Below, piece by piece: positions 48,016-57,698 of a stretch of 64,000 nt of DNA. The notes below the pieces were generated by a model. The model saw only the letters and a program-made list of their open reading frames with translations, ran no database searches and was not told the origin of the DNA. The translations under genes and the position numbers were made by a program. Source of the stretch: Acidobacteriaceae bacterium (GTDB lineage: Bacteria > Acidobacteriota > Terriglobia > Terriglobales > Acidobacteriaceae); NCBI GenBank assembly GCA_025361625.1, contig JANYKL010000166.1, forward strand, positions 1 through 64,000, written 5' to 3'. Position 1 is the first letter of the stretch; every line of letters starts with the position of its first letter.

Positions 48016-49311
48016 ATGCCGACTGACGTTGTAATGCCTCAAATGGGGGAGTCAATCTTCGAAGGAACCATCACCAAGTGGCTCAAGAAAGCCGGTGAAA
48101 AAGTTCAACGCGACGAACCCCTCTTCGAGATCTCCACCGACAAGGTTGACGCTGAAATTCCCGCTCCCGCGAGCGGCGTTCTACAGGAAATTAAGGTGTC
48201 AGAGGGCAACACGGTCCAGGTCAATACGATCGTCGGCATCATCGGTGATGGGACTTCAAACGCCTCGACAAGTGCCAGCGCCCCATCCACAGCAGTTGCT
48301 CCGACGCCCCTTAACAGAGAGGCTAGTGCGCCTCCTCCTCAGCAACTCGCGGCCCAGGCCCCAGCGTCCGAAGAAGACGATTCGGATGTCCGTTCTTCTC
48401 CGCTAGTCCGAAAGTTGGCTCGAGAGCACAACGTGGACTTGGCAAAGTTGAGCGGCACAGGAACCGGAGGCCGGGTCACCAAACAAGACGTCCTTGACTT
48501 CGTGGACAATCGCAAGACCACATCAATTCAGCCAACCGAGGCCTCGGTTGAACGCTCAGCCTCGCCCTCTGCGCCACGTGCAACACCCCCCGCCTCGTCA
48601 ATGGTTACTGGCGACCTTGTCCCGATGTCCCAAATGCGCAAAATCATCGCTCAGCGCATGATCGAATCGCGTCGCACCAGCGCTCATGTTCACTGCATGT
48701 TTGAAGTGGATATGACCCGGATCGTCAATCTGCGAAACAAACTGAAAACTGGCTTCGAACAGCGCCACGGCGTTCGTCTGACCTTCATGCCATTTTTCGT
48801 GCGCGCCGCGATCATTGCACTTCAGCAATACCCAATCGTCAACGCTTCGCTCGACGGGGACAGCGTTCGCTATCACAAGCAAATCAACGCTGGCATCGCC
48901 GTGGCGCTGGATTGGGGCTTGATCGTCCCGGTTTTAAGGAACGCCGGAGATTTAAACTTTCTCGGCCTCCAGCGCGGCATCACCGACTTAGGCGAGCGAT
49001 CTAGAACCAAGAAGTTGATGCCTGCCGACGTCGAAGGCGCAACCTTCACCATTACTAACCCTGGCCAGTTTGGCGCAGTCTTCGGGTTGCCCATCATTAA
49101 TCAGCCCAACGTGGCAATCATGGGCGTCGGCGGAATCGCCAAGCAACCGATGGTAATCACTGACCAGGACGGTGCCGACTCCATCGCGATCCGTTCAGTG
49201 GTCCATCTAACTCTCGGCTACGATCACCGGATTATCGATGGCGCACTCGCCGATAAATTTATGCTCGCCGTTAAAAAGTCCATGGAAAACTGGAGCGAGG
49301 AGATCGGCTAA
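48016..49311 (+). CDS. Dihydrolipoamide acyltransferase (E2 component)
   Basis: A 431-residue core enzyme of a 2-oxo-acid dehydrogenase complex. In order: a lipoyl domain with the lipoylated lysine K43 in FEISTDKVDAEIP, an Ala/Pro/Ser linker, the E3-binding domain (SSPLVRKLAREHNVDLAKL) and the catalytic domain with H404 in LGYDHRIIDGALADKF. It is complete and looks fully functional. Whether it serves 2-oxoglutarate, pyruvate or branched-chain acids cannot be told. It is flanked on both sides by virion genes on the other strand, 12 bases from the hub gene's stop. No E1 or E3 lies near. Confidence 0.9.
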   Translation: MPTDVVMPQMGESIFEGTITKWLKKAGEKVQRDEPLFEISTDKVDAEIPAPASGVLQEIKVSEGNTVQVNTIVGIIGDGTSNASTSASAPSTAVAPTPLNREASAPPPQQLAAQAPASEEDDSDVRSSPLVRKLAREHNVDLAKLSGTGTGGRVTKQDVLDFVDNRKTTSIQPTEASVERSASPSAPRATPPASSMVTGDLVPMSQMRKIIAQRMIESRRTSAHVHCMFEVDMTRIVNLRNKLKTGFEQRHGVRLTFMPFFVRAAIIALQQYPIVNASLDGDSVRYHKQINAGIAVALDWGLIVPVLRNAGDLNFLGLQRGITDLGERSRTKKLMPADVEGATFTITNPGQFGAVFGLPIINQPNVAIMGVGGIAKQPMVITDQDGADSIAIRSVVHLTLGYDHRIIDGALADKFMLAVKKSMENWSEEIG

Positions 49312-49323
49312 CTTGTTCGATAC

Positions 49324-50652
49324 CTAGAACGGATAGTCAACACGCAGTGCCGCCGAATATCTGGAGTATTTCGGTGGCACACTATTGTCAAAGCTCTTCA
49401 GAAAGTAAACTTGAGATCTTGCATATCGCGTAAGCGAAAACGCGCCGCTCGTGAAGCGCCCAATCAAATTGCGGTTATTAGTAACTCCCCATCCCGCGTC
49501 CGAATTCCTCACCTCGATCCCGCCACCAGCCACTGGCGTCACGCCTGCATCGATAGTTACCGTGGTCGATCCTATATTAGTGAAATCGGCATTTGTTAAA
49601 TCATCTAGATAAGCATTTCCAACCTGCGTCAGTTCGACTGGAACTAAGGCCTGCCTTTGCTTCACTAGTGCCGTTAAAAATGCGAAGTCCAAAGAAGGAT
49701 CGCCCGCATCTACAAACCGGAGAGTGTATCGGCTGTTCTCACCCCCCAAATCTGCCAGTGACACTTTGACTTCGACAACGATCGCATTAAAAATTGCCCC
49801 CCGTGAAGGAACATTGATCGCCAGTCCATCCCCTGGAAAGATGTCGCTTGCCCCACCTGGCAAATAAGCTGACCACGCCTGATATTCGCCCGCCCACCCC
49901 TGCGTCGCATCATCCAGCAACGCCAGTGCGGCATTTTCGCAACCAATCGAGGTGCGCGGAACAGGTAAGCCAACCTGCCGAATATTCCCCCGCACACCAT
50001 CATCTCTGCCGTTGCTCAAGGCAGAAATACCGGCCGAGTTCACAATGCGCGCCGCAGCATGGCCCTCACCTCGATAACTCACCTCAATCAGTTGATTTGC
50101 CGCTGGGATATATTCCGGGTAAAACTCCACGGCGAGCGCGGAAGAAATCCGGCATTGCGCACCCTCAAGCAACGATCCGGTTAGCACGGTAATCGTGGTC
50201 GCACCAGGAATAGTGCTTCGCACCAATGCATCGAACGGTAGAGCGATATAAGTGAACGCGATTGCGGCATGAATCGCGCCCGCGTTAACGAGCGCGTAGT
50301 TGCAAAAGTCCGGCGCATTCGTTACTAGTCCGTCATAAAGAACGGTCGCAGGGGCAACCTGCGTTGCCGGATTTCCCGGATTAATATCCTGGACCTGCAA
50401 CACAATTCGAACGTTACATCCTATCGATTTACCGCCCAAAGCGTTGCCGATCCCATGCACTGAAGAATGAAAGACTTGTTGCGATCGATAAGCTTCAGCG
50501 GGATACAGTTGAGTGGAGAACACATAGTGGTGCCCCACCTGAGTGACTATCTGCGTACCTGCGACCGATCCCCCAACTAATGCCTGAATTGAGGTGTCAG
50601 ATCCTAAACGAGTAACTCGAAACCCGGCAATACATCCTTCGATGGATGGGCG
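49324..50652 (-). CDS. Baseplate/hub protein, C-terminal part (after a frameshift)
   Basis: The longer part of a gene split by a single-base shift near 50645-50652. From that point, SIEGCIAGFRVTRLGSDTS onwards, the protein reads through about 440 residues of structural-protein character, with beta-rich Val/Ala/Thr runs and no stop. It carries fragments such as IEVKVSLADLGGENSRYTLRF and ends LRVDYPF. The upstream continuation in the same frame is Arg/His-rich and unlike protein, supporting the split. The most likely role is the tail-tip or hub protein, from its position after the tail protein. Confidence 0.6.
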   Translation of the reverse strand, partial: RPSIEGCIAGFRVTRLGSDTSIQALVGGSVAGTQIVTQVGHHYVFSTQLYPAEAYRSQQVFHSSVHGIGNALGGKSIGCNVRIVLQVQDINPGNPATQVAPATVLYDGLVTNAPDFCNYALVNAGAIHAAIAFTYIALPFDALVRSTIPGATTITVLTGSLLEGAQCRISSALAVEFYPEYIPAANQLIEVSYRGEGHAAARIVNSAGISALSNGRDDGVRGNIRQVGLPVPRTSIGCENAALALLDDATQGWAGEYQAWSAYLPGGASDIFPGDGLAINVPSRGAIFNAIVVEVKVSLADLGGENSRYTLRFVDAGDPSLDFAFLTALVKQRQALVPVELTQVGNAYLDDLTNADFTNIGSTTVTIDAGVTPVAGGGIEVRNSDAGWGVTNNRNLIGRFTSGAFSLTRYARSQVYFLKSFDNSVPPKYSRYSAALRVDYPF

Positions 50653-51406
50653 TCCCGCGTATAATCGGTTTTTGTGACAGGTGGAATTTCGTCGTGTGTC
50701 CGTCCCCGACAAAGAAGTCTTTCACGTGTGCCGCAGGCTCTAGCTCTCCTAGGATTGTTAGATCATTCACGACACGGTCTACGCTCTGCAATCGCAGTCC
50801 GGCCGGAGAGAATGAAGCATCCTGTTCCGTCATTGCATAAGCACTCGCCCCAAGGGGCGCGAGGAACAGCTTCCCGTCTAGGTCACGATAAGAACAGCGA
50901 CCAGCAACTGCAATTTCCGCGGCAAGTTCCGTCCACTTCTTCGCCGGATCGACGTTGAAGTAGGGACAGGTGTCCCCCAGTTCAACGCCGCTTAGGTCGA
51001 AAAAGTTGGGAAGCGCGTCTTGAGTCAATTGCGTGAAGGCATCGCCAGTTCTCCGGTTTACGAAAGCAGGATGAGGTGGTGGCGCCTTCTCATCCATCAA
51101 GGTGACATCGCTGAGTGCATTTACTTCGTACCGATAGACTGAGCCGCGATCTCCCCATCCAACATACGTGCCCGCTGGTGGTTGGGCGGTATACCCCGTA
51201 AACAAATGCATCCCGCTATCGGCAATCAGTATCACGCGAGCGTGGTGCGCAGGCACTACGAAAGGTCCTGGCCCTGGCACCAAGCCGAACTTCATTTCTG
51301 CCGGCCGGTTAAGTCTGCGCACTAGTGTCGCAGGCTGCACCGGATCCAGAACAGACGTATGATCTTGCAGCCCGAGACCGTCCGAATTGTCGATCAGCAA
51401 TTTCAT
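50597..51406 (-). CDS. Baseplate/hub protein, N-terminal part (before a frameshift)
   Basis: The start at 51406 (MKLLIDNSDGLGLQDHT) is chosen over an in-frame ATG at 51442. The frame runs well to HLSQKPIIRGTP and then degrades to an Arg/Ser-rich end. At the same bases the alternate frame continues SIEGCIAGF. One extra base in the CCC run at about 50648 would explain the split. The joined protein would be about 700 residues. It could be a true mutation, a sequencing error, or less likely programmed frameshifting. Confidence 0.6.
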   Translation of the reverse strand: MKLLIDNSDGLGLQDHTSVLDPVQPATLVRRLNRPAEMKFGLVPGPGPFVVPAHHARVILIADSGMHLFTGYTAQPPAGTYVGWGDRGSVYRYEVNALSDVTLMDEKAPPPHPAFVNRRTGDAFTQLTQDALPNFFDLSGVELGDTCPYFNVDPAKKWTELAAEIAVAGRCSYRDLDGKLFLAPLGASAYAMTEQDASFSPAGLRLQSVDRVVNDLTILGELEPAAHVKDFFVGDGHTTKFHLSQKPIIRGTPIHRRMYCRVSSYSFRI

Positions 51407-51477
51407 AAGCTTCGTGGTATGGCTTTCACAGGACTGCTGCACCTGCAGGGTGTTGTCTGCCTTGGAGCCGCGGTTTG

Positions 51478-52455
51478 TCAGTAAACTGGCGAACCGCTGG
51501 CGGGAAAGTAACTCCTATAACTGAGAACGAGGGCCGCGTCGTTGCCGTCAGTAGTCGGAAGAGAAATGAAGGCGGCATGTAACGCCATCTGTCCGAGAGG
51601 TTTCTGTATTTCGGCAAGGCTTTCTCTTACCCAGTCGCTCTTAACGGTACAGGGACTCAAAATCGGATAATAAAAACAAACTCTACCGCCCGATTCGTCC
51701 TCCGCCACAAACAACGCAGTCCACTGCTGAAGAAATGTCCCGCCTTCACGGTCCACAAACGCAGTTACTCTCTGCACCGAAGCCCCCGCGAGGGGCGGGC
51801 CCCCAGGTAGTGCCTGGGCAAGCACCAAGGACCCAGGCGTTGTAAATGCCACCCGCCCAACGTTGAATGTCACCCGCCGAACGTAGTTGGTATCTTGCCT
51901 GACGTTGGCGGAGCTCTTGACATAGGCCGCCGCTACGCCGCTACCCACGTACCCAACCTGCTGCGCATAATCCACGTCGCAGGCGATTAAGTCGCCCGTC
52001 CGAAAACCGCCGGCCGAGCCAGTTCCCAACAAAAGTTCGGTAGCTGAGGAGCCTGGGAGCAATGGAACCGCCGCCAGCGCCGTTCCTCCAGATCCAGCCC
52101 GATTTGCGCTTGGGTCGCTCGCAAGCACATTCATGTGCTCCGCTCCACCAGCGAGCGCCATCTGCAATTTACCCCAATCGCGAAACTCAAACTCCACCCG
52201 CGCGCCCAAGGCGTGGCGTGCCTGTCTAGCAACTGCTCCTGCAGCACCTGCACTCAGCTCTTCAATTTGAGAAGTAGTGGTCCTCTTAAAATTTTCTATC
52301 CACCCCAAATCAATCCAGGGTGCTGGCGGCGCATCCAGTTGAAATCCGCTATCCTTCGACGGATCGAAGATAGTCATAGGTCCATTTACTCGGTCAACCG
52401 CAGCGAAGTATGCTCGCGTCTGTCGTGATATCGGTCGTAGCCCGGCGCGGCTCAC
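51478..52455 (-). CDS. Putative major tail protein
   Basis: A 325-residue beta-rich protein with no signal peptide. The segment APWIDLGWIENFKRTTT followed by ALGARVEFEFRDWGKLQMAL is like tail-tube proteins. The start overlaps the preceding gene by four bases (ATGA). It lies in the place of a tail-tube gene between neck and hub. No chaperone or tape-measure gene follows, which is odd for a long-tailed phage. Confidence 0.55.
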   Translation of the reverse strand: MSRAGLRPISRQTRAYFAAVDRVNGPMTIFDPSKDSGFQLDAPPAPWIDLGWIENFKRTTTSQIEELSAGAAGAVARQARHALGARVEFEFRDWGKLQMALAGGAEHMNVLASDPSANRAGSGGTALAAVPLLPGSSATELLLGTGSAGGFRTGDLIACDVDYAQQVGYVGSGVAAAYVKSSANVRQDTNYVRRVTFNVGRVAFTTPGSLVLAQALPGGPPLAGASVQRVTAFVDREGGTFLQQWTALFVAEDESGGRVCFYYPILSPCTVKSDWVRESLAEIQKPLGQMALHAAFISLPTTDGNDAALVLSYRSYFPASGSPVY

Positions 52456-52970
52456 GCCTCAACCTCAGGTAAGAAAAAGTAAATCCGCAGCTGAGCCTGA
52501 CGACTTACGCGTCCTCTCCCCGCACTCCATTGTTGTTTTTCAACCGCGCGGCCTTCGAGCACATTGTTCATCTCTGGCACCGTCCAGAAAATTCCCGATC
52601 CAAGGTTCGCAATCGGAGTCTGGCTGTAGTCAAACATTGCTGCATGGGGCGGATCACACATGCCTAACAGTTCTCCATCCATTTCCGCGAGCATCCTTCC
52701 CCGATCCACGCCCGTCCCCCCGCTACCCTCACTCGCATACCAAATCTTGCAGTCGATTCCAAGCATTGGACGCGAACTTTCCGCAATTAGAATTTCACCA
52801 AAGTCCAAAAAAAACGCTCCCGCTTGCGCTTCAACAAATCGCGGCTCCATATTTTCCCGTACAACGATTGCCGGAACTGTTACGCCGTCAATCACCATAG
52901 TGCGCGAAGGATTAAGCCCCACCAATCGTTCCCTTAAGGCAACATAAAAACTATCTTTGGCTGCTTGCAT
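52452..52970 (-). CDS. Neck/tail-completion protein, putative
   Basis: A 172-residue protein (MQAAKDSFYVALRERLVGLNP) with an alpha/beta layout. Position between the connector and the tail protein, and the length, fit a tail-terminator or neck protein. No motif is decisive. It is coupled to the tail gene by a four-base overlap. Confidence 0.45.
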   Translation of the reverse strand: MQAAKDSFYVALRERLVGLNPSRTMVIDGVTVPAIVVRENMEPRFVEAQAGAFFLDFGEILIAESSRPMLGIDCKIWYASEGSGGTGVDRGRMLAEMDGELLGMCDPPHAAMFDYSQTPIANLGSGIFWTVPEMNNVLEGRAVEKQQWSAGRGRVSRQAQLRIYFFLPEVEA

Positions 52971-53039
52971 ACCTCTCCCATCAGAACCAGGGCGCGTGCA
53001 CCATGTGTCCAGGTTGCGAAGTTGTCTGTTTGATCTTTC

Positions 53040-53444
53040 CTAGGAAACTGCAACCACCCGATAGAGGTAACTCACCCCTCCAAGCCTTTCGACCACGAAA
53101 CCTTCTATGTGGAACATCTCGCCGAAGTACACTAAACCCAACGCCGTCTCGAAGAGCACATCGCCCGAAGCGACATTTCGCTGGCTGATTGACTCCGCCA
53201 AAGCCGCATGGCTCGCCAGTACTTCCAACCGCCTTCGGGGGCCGCTAATCTCTGTGGTTATTTCACTAACTATCACCGGCGAGATCGCAACCAGCACTAC
53301 TCCAGGGTCGATCAAACCGAGTTGAGCATTCGCACCCCCGGGGTGTCCTGCTGCCGCAAAGACCAACGCTATTTGGGCCCCGCCAAGAGTCTGTAGCATC
53401 GCATCAGCTGCACGCGCTGCTGCCGTTCCAGAAATCCCAGTCAT
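53040..53444 (-). CDS. Head-tail joining protein, putative
   Basis: A 134-residue protein, Ala/Val/Gly-rich, with the segment GDVLFETALGLVYFGEMFHIEGF. Position just after the gp6-like connector suggests a head-closure or joining role. No family motif is seen. The start is six bases after the upstream stop. Confidence 0.45.
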   Translation of the reverse strand: MTGISGTAAARAADAMLQTLGGAQIALVFAAAGHPGGANAQLGLIDPGVVLVAISPVIVSEITTEISGPRRRLEVLASHAALAESISQRNVASGDVLFETALGLVYFGEMFHIEGFVVERLGGVSYLYRVVAVS

Positions 53445-53450
53445 TCTCCG

Positions 53451-54080
53451 TCACCCAACCTTCCGCGCTACGTAAGGCGCCAGCAATGACTGCACCGTCG
53501 CATCCATCAATGAATCAGAGAAGTACATCAACTGCATTCGGTCAGGCAGCACGTTCCGCTTCACATTGAGCGCCGGAGTTGCCTGCGCATTTCTGACAAT
53601 CTGCGCGCACGCCACTTTCACCACGTCAGGAAACGTGGCAAGACCTGCCGTATACACAATTTCGATCTCAGTGAACGTCCAGCCAAGAGCGTTGATTGGA
53701 AGCGTAATTTCTCCGGTAACGGAAAAATAGTCCAGATCCGCAACATTTAGCCTTACCCACGTGCCGGGAATCCCGAACACAATCGCCGCATCCCAAACAA
53801 TCGAGTCATATTCCATTTCTCCACGCCGCGGCGTTGAGTACCGTGCTTGGGCCGAAACAATTGGAAAGGTGGCCGGATCTACCGCACTGAGAGGCAAATA
53901 AGTAAGGCGCAGCGGGCGATGGCGATTCTCCGTTCGGAGTCTCTCGGTATATGTCGCAATTCCAAGCGTCGTTCTACTGCAATGAGCGTCGATAATCGCC
54001 GACGCTGCCGTCACCCACGATAGAGCTGTTGTAGGTTCGAGTCCGTATAGCTCGTATTCTGATGGTTGCAGGTAATTCAT
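53451..54080 (-). CDS. Head-tail connector (gp6-like adaptor), putative
   Basis: A 209-residue protein whose start YLQPSEYELYGLEPTTALSW and helices (AASAIIDAHCSRTTLG, VVKVACAQIVRNAQATP) match the small adaptors that sit under the portal in HK97-like phages. Gene order, capsid upstream and joining proteins downstream, supports this. Confidence 0.55.
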   Translation of the reverse strand: MNYLQPSEYELYGLEPTTALSWVTAASAIIDAHCSRTTLGIATYTERLRTENRHRPLRLTYLPLSAVDPATFPIVSAQARYSTPRRGEMEYDSIVWDAAIVFGIPGTWVRLNVADLDYFSVTGEITLPINALGWTFTEIEIVYTAGLATFPDVVKVACAQIVRNAQATPALNVKRNVLPDRMQLMYFSDSLMDATVQSLLAPYVARKVG

Positions 54081-54170
54081 GTTGAGGTCCAGATCCGAGA
54101 CGCGTGCGGGCGCTCCACGACTGCGGCTTGATGCCGCAACGCAATTGCGCCCGCTTCCGCACCTCTACGA

Positions 54171-55139
54171 CTACCGGTTTACCTTCACTTCGTAATGGGC
54201 ATAATTCGCCCCCTTGACCACAACACCGCCAAATTTAACGACGACGCTTTCTGTGAGCAGCGAGTTCGGCAATCCCAGTTTGAATACTCGTGGATTAGGG
54301 TCCGTCAGCCAGTGATACTCAATCATGTCTTCACTGATGATGTACGCCGGTAGAACGCTGCCCGCCCCGCCCGTTCCCGTGTAAGGCAAAGTCCATTCGG
54401 GAATAAGCGGCAGATCACCGGCCTGCGTGCTCAACATCTTTACCGTTATTCCTCCTGTGATTTGGGATGTTGAAAGAACAACGTTGAACTCCGCCTTCAT
54501 CTCGCGATCAATCAGATCGAGTAAGACGGGATTCGCATAAATAGCCGTAGGCCTGACTTCGTACGACGACGCCGATACCATCTGTGCGATCGTGCTCTTC
54601 AGTCCGTCAACGATGCTGGCCCCCGCCGCAACAGTAGTGGTGTTACCACCCGCCTCAATCTGCCCGATGGCGCCGAAATATTGGGAAGTGGTCGAAGCCG
54701 TCAAAGACGTGTCATTACCGTTCCATAGCGCGACATCGTGCGTGCGCATAAGTCCGGTCACCGCATCGGCCAGGTCTTTAGCTTGCAGATATGCAAACTG
54801 GCTCTGCTGCATCCCGACTTCGGTGTCGAACAAGCTGTAGTTGATCTGAGAAACAAGAGCCTTCAACGGAACGCTACGTTCCACTCGAGTTGGCGCCTGC
54901 GTCGTGGGCACAATTGCCCTTGGATCAACGAATGCCTGAGCCGCACTTGGGGAGGCAATCGCGGTCTGCTCAAAGAACTGAGACGGATGTCCCGTTGCTG
55001 GCACTTGCTTTATGCGCAGTCCGAACGCGCCTCTCCGGCGAACAATGTCGGTGATCTCTGACTGATACCTCGGAACTTCCACCGCACCCGGCCCCAGAAA
55101 GTCCGCAGCAGCGTGTAAATCCAAAAAATTCGCCTTCAT
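54171..55139 (-). CDS. Major capsid protein, HK97-fold type
   Basis: A 322-residue protein starting at 55139 behind a TAGGAG Shine-Dalgarno (MKANFLDLHAAADFLGPGAV). It has the usual capsid layout: an N-terminal arm (ITDIVRRRGAFGLRIKQVPA), a spine helix region (AFVDPRAIVPTTQAP), and an A-domain segment with TAIYANPVLLDLIDREMKAE. It follows a protease gene and a scaffold-like coiled coil. Identified by layout and order rather than by sequence match. Confidence 0.7.
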   Translation of the reverse strand: MKANFLDLHAAADFLGPGAVEVPRYQSEITDIVRRRGAFGLRIKQVPATGHPSQFFEQTAIASPSAAQAFVDPRAIVPTTQAPTRVERSVPLKALVSQINYSLFDTEVGMQQSQFAYLQAKDLADAVTGLMRTHDVALWNGNDTSLTASTTSQYFGAIGQIEAGGNTTTVAAGASIVDGLKSTIAQMVSASSYEVRPTAIYANPVLLDLIDREMKAEFNVVLSTSQITGGITVKMLSTQAGDLPLIPEWTLPYTGTGGAGSVLPAYIISEDMIEYHWLTDPNPRVFKLGLPNSLLTESVVVKFGGVVVKGANYAHYEVKVNR

Positions 55140-55296
55140 GTTTTCTCCTAAATTAAGATTTCGTTCCAAATCCGCAGCAAAATCTTCAGATCGTTCCGCT
55201 CTTCTAATTGCTGTTGATTCACAATAAGAAGTCGCAATAAAAAAAGGTGCGACTAAGCCGCACCCATCGCACTCGAAACGTCGTAATTGTGAACAA

Positions 55297-55725
55297 TTAG
55301 TCGATCATTCCCGCCCTTGCCAATTCTGCCTTCACTGCGATACGTTGCTCGACGCTAAGTGTCGACAACGTCTTGTTGAGCATGCCCTCATCAAATCGCT
55401 CACTATCGATGGCGTTTTTCCCAATAAGGGCAGACACGACGGGAGACAAAGTTTTACGCACCATCCGCGAAGCCTGGGCTTTTAATTCAGCATTGGATTT
55501 CTCCAATTGATCCACGCGTTTCTGGACTTCGGTGCCTTCCGCCCCACTGCTCTGTTTGTCAAACTGAGAAATGCTTTCCTCGACAGCAGCCACTATTCGA
55601 TCCACTTTTGCGTTGAGAACTTCTTGTTGTGCATCGAGTTTTCCCAATACGCGATCTAGTGTCTCGCTTGCCGCAGCCAACCGTTCGGCCGCGATCACCA
55701 TTTGCTGGACGATTTCTTCACTCAT
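55297..55725 (-). CDS. Coiled-coil scaffold-like protein
   Basis: A 142-residue, highly helical, charged protein. Heptad-like runs are seen in LAAASETLDRVLGKLDAQQE and KRVDQLEKSNAELKAQASRM. No hydrophobic core motif or signal peptide is visible. Position between the protease and capsid genes is where a scaffolding protein is expected. Confidence 0.5.
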   Translation of the reverse strand: MSEEIVQQMVIAAERLAAASETLDRVLGKLDAQQEVLNAKVDRIVAAVEESISQFDKQSSGAEGTEVQKRVDQLEKSNAELKAQASRMVRKTLSPVVSALIGKNAIDSERFDEGMLNKTLSTLSVEQRIAVKAELARAGMID

Positions 55726-55789
55726 TTACATCCTCCCTAAACTATTTCTGCCTATTTGTTTACAGCTGACTTACAACTCCTCGGTCTGC

Positions 55790-56353
55790 CTATGCAAGTT
55801 CAATCCAAGTCGAACCATAGGCTGCCTTATCTCGCCTCAGTACAGCCGCGCCAGTGAACGTAACCCGGTTCAAAACCCACACGCTAGCCTTGATGTCTTC
55901 TACCAGCGCATCAGTGATCTCGTAAGACATGCCAAGCTCCGCGCCCGACATGCTTTCTGCCTTCCCGCCAGTCTGGGGCGCCGCCGAGATCGTCTCATTC
56001 CGTAGTCGAGACCTTCCTATCTCCTTCACTATCTCCGGAAAATCCCTCGCATATAGAAAACCGCCAACTTCGATTGCTCGTCCCACAATCTCCGCCCGGG
56101 TGATTACTCCAATTTTCCTGCGAGCATCGTGCCGGTCCAGCCCAGGCGAGTAATCAAGCCCCATTCCCATAAGCGAGGGAATGGCTGCCTCGGCGGCGCT
56201 GCGAGTCAGCAGCACGCGATGGCCTCGTGCGCCAGACGGAGACTTGTCTGACGCAGCATCCACGCTAGTCAGCACTCCCCGAAATCCGGCCCGATTCGGG
56301 TGCCCGAATACCGTCGGCATGTGTATCGCCATCGATTCCAAAGACAATCCCAT
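55790..56353 (-). CDS. Putative prohead protease
   Basis: A 187-residue protein between portal and scaffold genes. It opens MGLSLESMAIHMPTVFGHP, with a HDARRKIGVITRAEIVGRAIEVGGFLYA segment. This resembles the small HK97-type head-maturation proteases. I cannot point to a definite Ser-His pair, so the call rests on order, size and general shape. Confidence 0.5.
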   Translation of the reverse strand: MGLSLESMAIHMPTVFGHPNRAGFRGVLTSVDAASDKSPSGARGHRVLLTRSAAEAAIPSLMGMGLDYSPGLDRHDARRKIGVITRAEIVGRAIEVGGFLYARDFPEIVKEIGRSRLRNETISAAPQTGGKAESMSGAELGMSYEITDALVEDIKASVWVLNRVTFTGAAVLRRDKAAYGSTWIELA

Positions 56354-56402
56354 CTACTTATCTCCTGGTATGACCTGTTTCATTACTCACACTGAGTTCT
56401 GA

Positions 56403-57698
56403 TTACGATGATCCGATGATCTCTGCCAGTCCTCGCGCCCGTCGTACTTCATTCACAGTAACCACGCCGTTGCGGAGCAGGATTTCATCGATTTGAGCTT
56501 GTTCCATTTCGTCCTGCGCATCGACGTCGGTGAACACAAATTCCAGATCAGACCATCCCAGCCTTTTGCAAATCACATCTCGCGTAAGCGACTCGGCAAT
56601 TAAGCGTGCCGTTGGCACGATTGCCGAGCGAAATGCCATCTCCGTCATCTCCGCGGCCGTAGACCGATTCACATCCTGTTCGAGCCCGAGGAATACCGCC
56701 GGCAGGTCAAAGGCATTTGCGATGATACGAATTAGAAATTCCTGCCAGGCCAGCCTTAGATCAGCGTCCGTTCCCGCCCCGAATCGCAACACTTCCGGTT
56801 TAGACTCCGCGGAGATAATCGGTACCCGCCCCGTTCCTTCAATCTCGTCCTGCCACCATCGGATCAAGCGCTCATGGTGAGCGGGAGTCAAACCCTGGAG
56901 CCAAATCGCATACTGCACCACTGAATTCGTTGCAAGCTGTCCTGCGTAGCGGTACGCGCCCAGGAAAGCGCTGATGGTTTCAAACGCAACTTCTACTCGC
57001 CCCAATCCAAAGGGCGTGTGCGATCGTGGATTCAGCCGGATATAACTAAGTTCGTTATCATCGAGAACGACCTGCCCCTCCGCGCCGTAAAGCCCTGTAA
57101 CCTGCGCATACCTCGGTGAATCCGGATTCCCATTCCAATCCGTCATGATGCGTATCGTCGCCCCGTCCACCGGCCACATCACTAAAGGCAGCGAGTGGAT
57201 TGCCGAGCTATGTTCGGTCACGGCATGATCGCTTAGTCCTATTTCAATCGCTCCGAATCCACCCACGATCACATCTTCCAGAACTTGCTCGAGCAAAGAC
57301 CGGAATGAATCGTCAGGATTAGGCGCTTCAAAATTCTCCGTGAGCAACTGAATTCGATATGCACCATCCGGAATTTGCTCGATGGTTCGTCCTCGCCGAG
57401 GCTGAATGCGCCAGCGCATACCCACGATCCGGTCCTTAATCACATTGATCGCGCGGCGAGCCACCGGAGTTTCCGCGAATTTACGCAAATTAGCCGGCGT
57501 TGGCTTCAGGGCTAGATTCTGTGACGTAGGAGCGCCCGCCCGCGCAAAAGCCGGAGAATATAACGGGGCCAGGTTCGACCCCGCTCCCACTGTCCGCCGC
57601 CCGTACATACCGGCGTCAGAACCTGCGGAAAACAAACCTTGCAAAGACATTGTTCCTACTCGGCGAATTACTTCGCGAACTTTTTCCTGAATTTTCAT
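56403..57698 (-). CDS. Phage portal protein
   Basis: A 431-residue portal with the DUF935/HK97-type layout: KPTPANLRKFAETPVARRAIN, EQVLEDVIVGGFGAIEIGL, LNPRSHTPFGLGRVEVAFET, and the helix IIANAFDLPAVFLGLEQDVNRST. It forms the ring through which DNA enters the capsid. In a standard cluster terL would lie immediately upstream, but here the HipA/DUF3037 cassette and a terminator come between. Confidence 0.85.
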   Translation of the reverse strand: MKIQEKVREVIRRVGTMSLQGLFSAGSDAGMYGRRTVGAGSNLAPLYSPAFARAGAPTSQNLALKPTPANLRKFAETPVARRAINVIKDRIVGMRWRIQPRRGRTIEQIPDGAYRIQLLTENFEAPNPDDSFRSLLEQVLEDVIVGGFGAIEIGLSDHAVTEHSSAIHSLPLVMWPVDGATIRIMTDWNGNPDSPRYAQVTGLYGAEGQVVLDDNELSYIRLNPRSHTPFGLGRVEVAFETISAFLGAYRYAGQLATNSVVQYAIWLQGLTPAHHERLIRWWQDEIEGTGRVPIISAESKPEVLRFGAGTDADLRLAWQEFLIRIIANAFDLPAVFLGLEQDVNRSTAAEMTEMAFRSAIVPTARLIAESLTRDVICKRLGWSDLEFVFTDVDAQDEMEQAQIDEILLRNGVVTVNEVRRARGLAEIIGSS

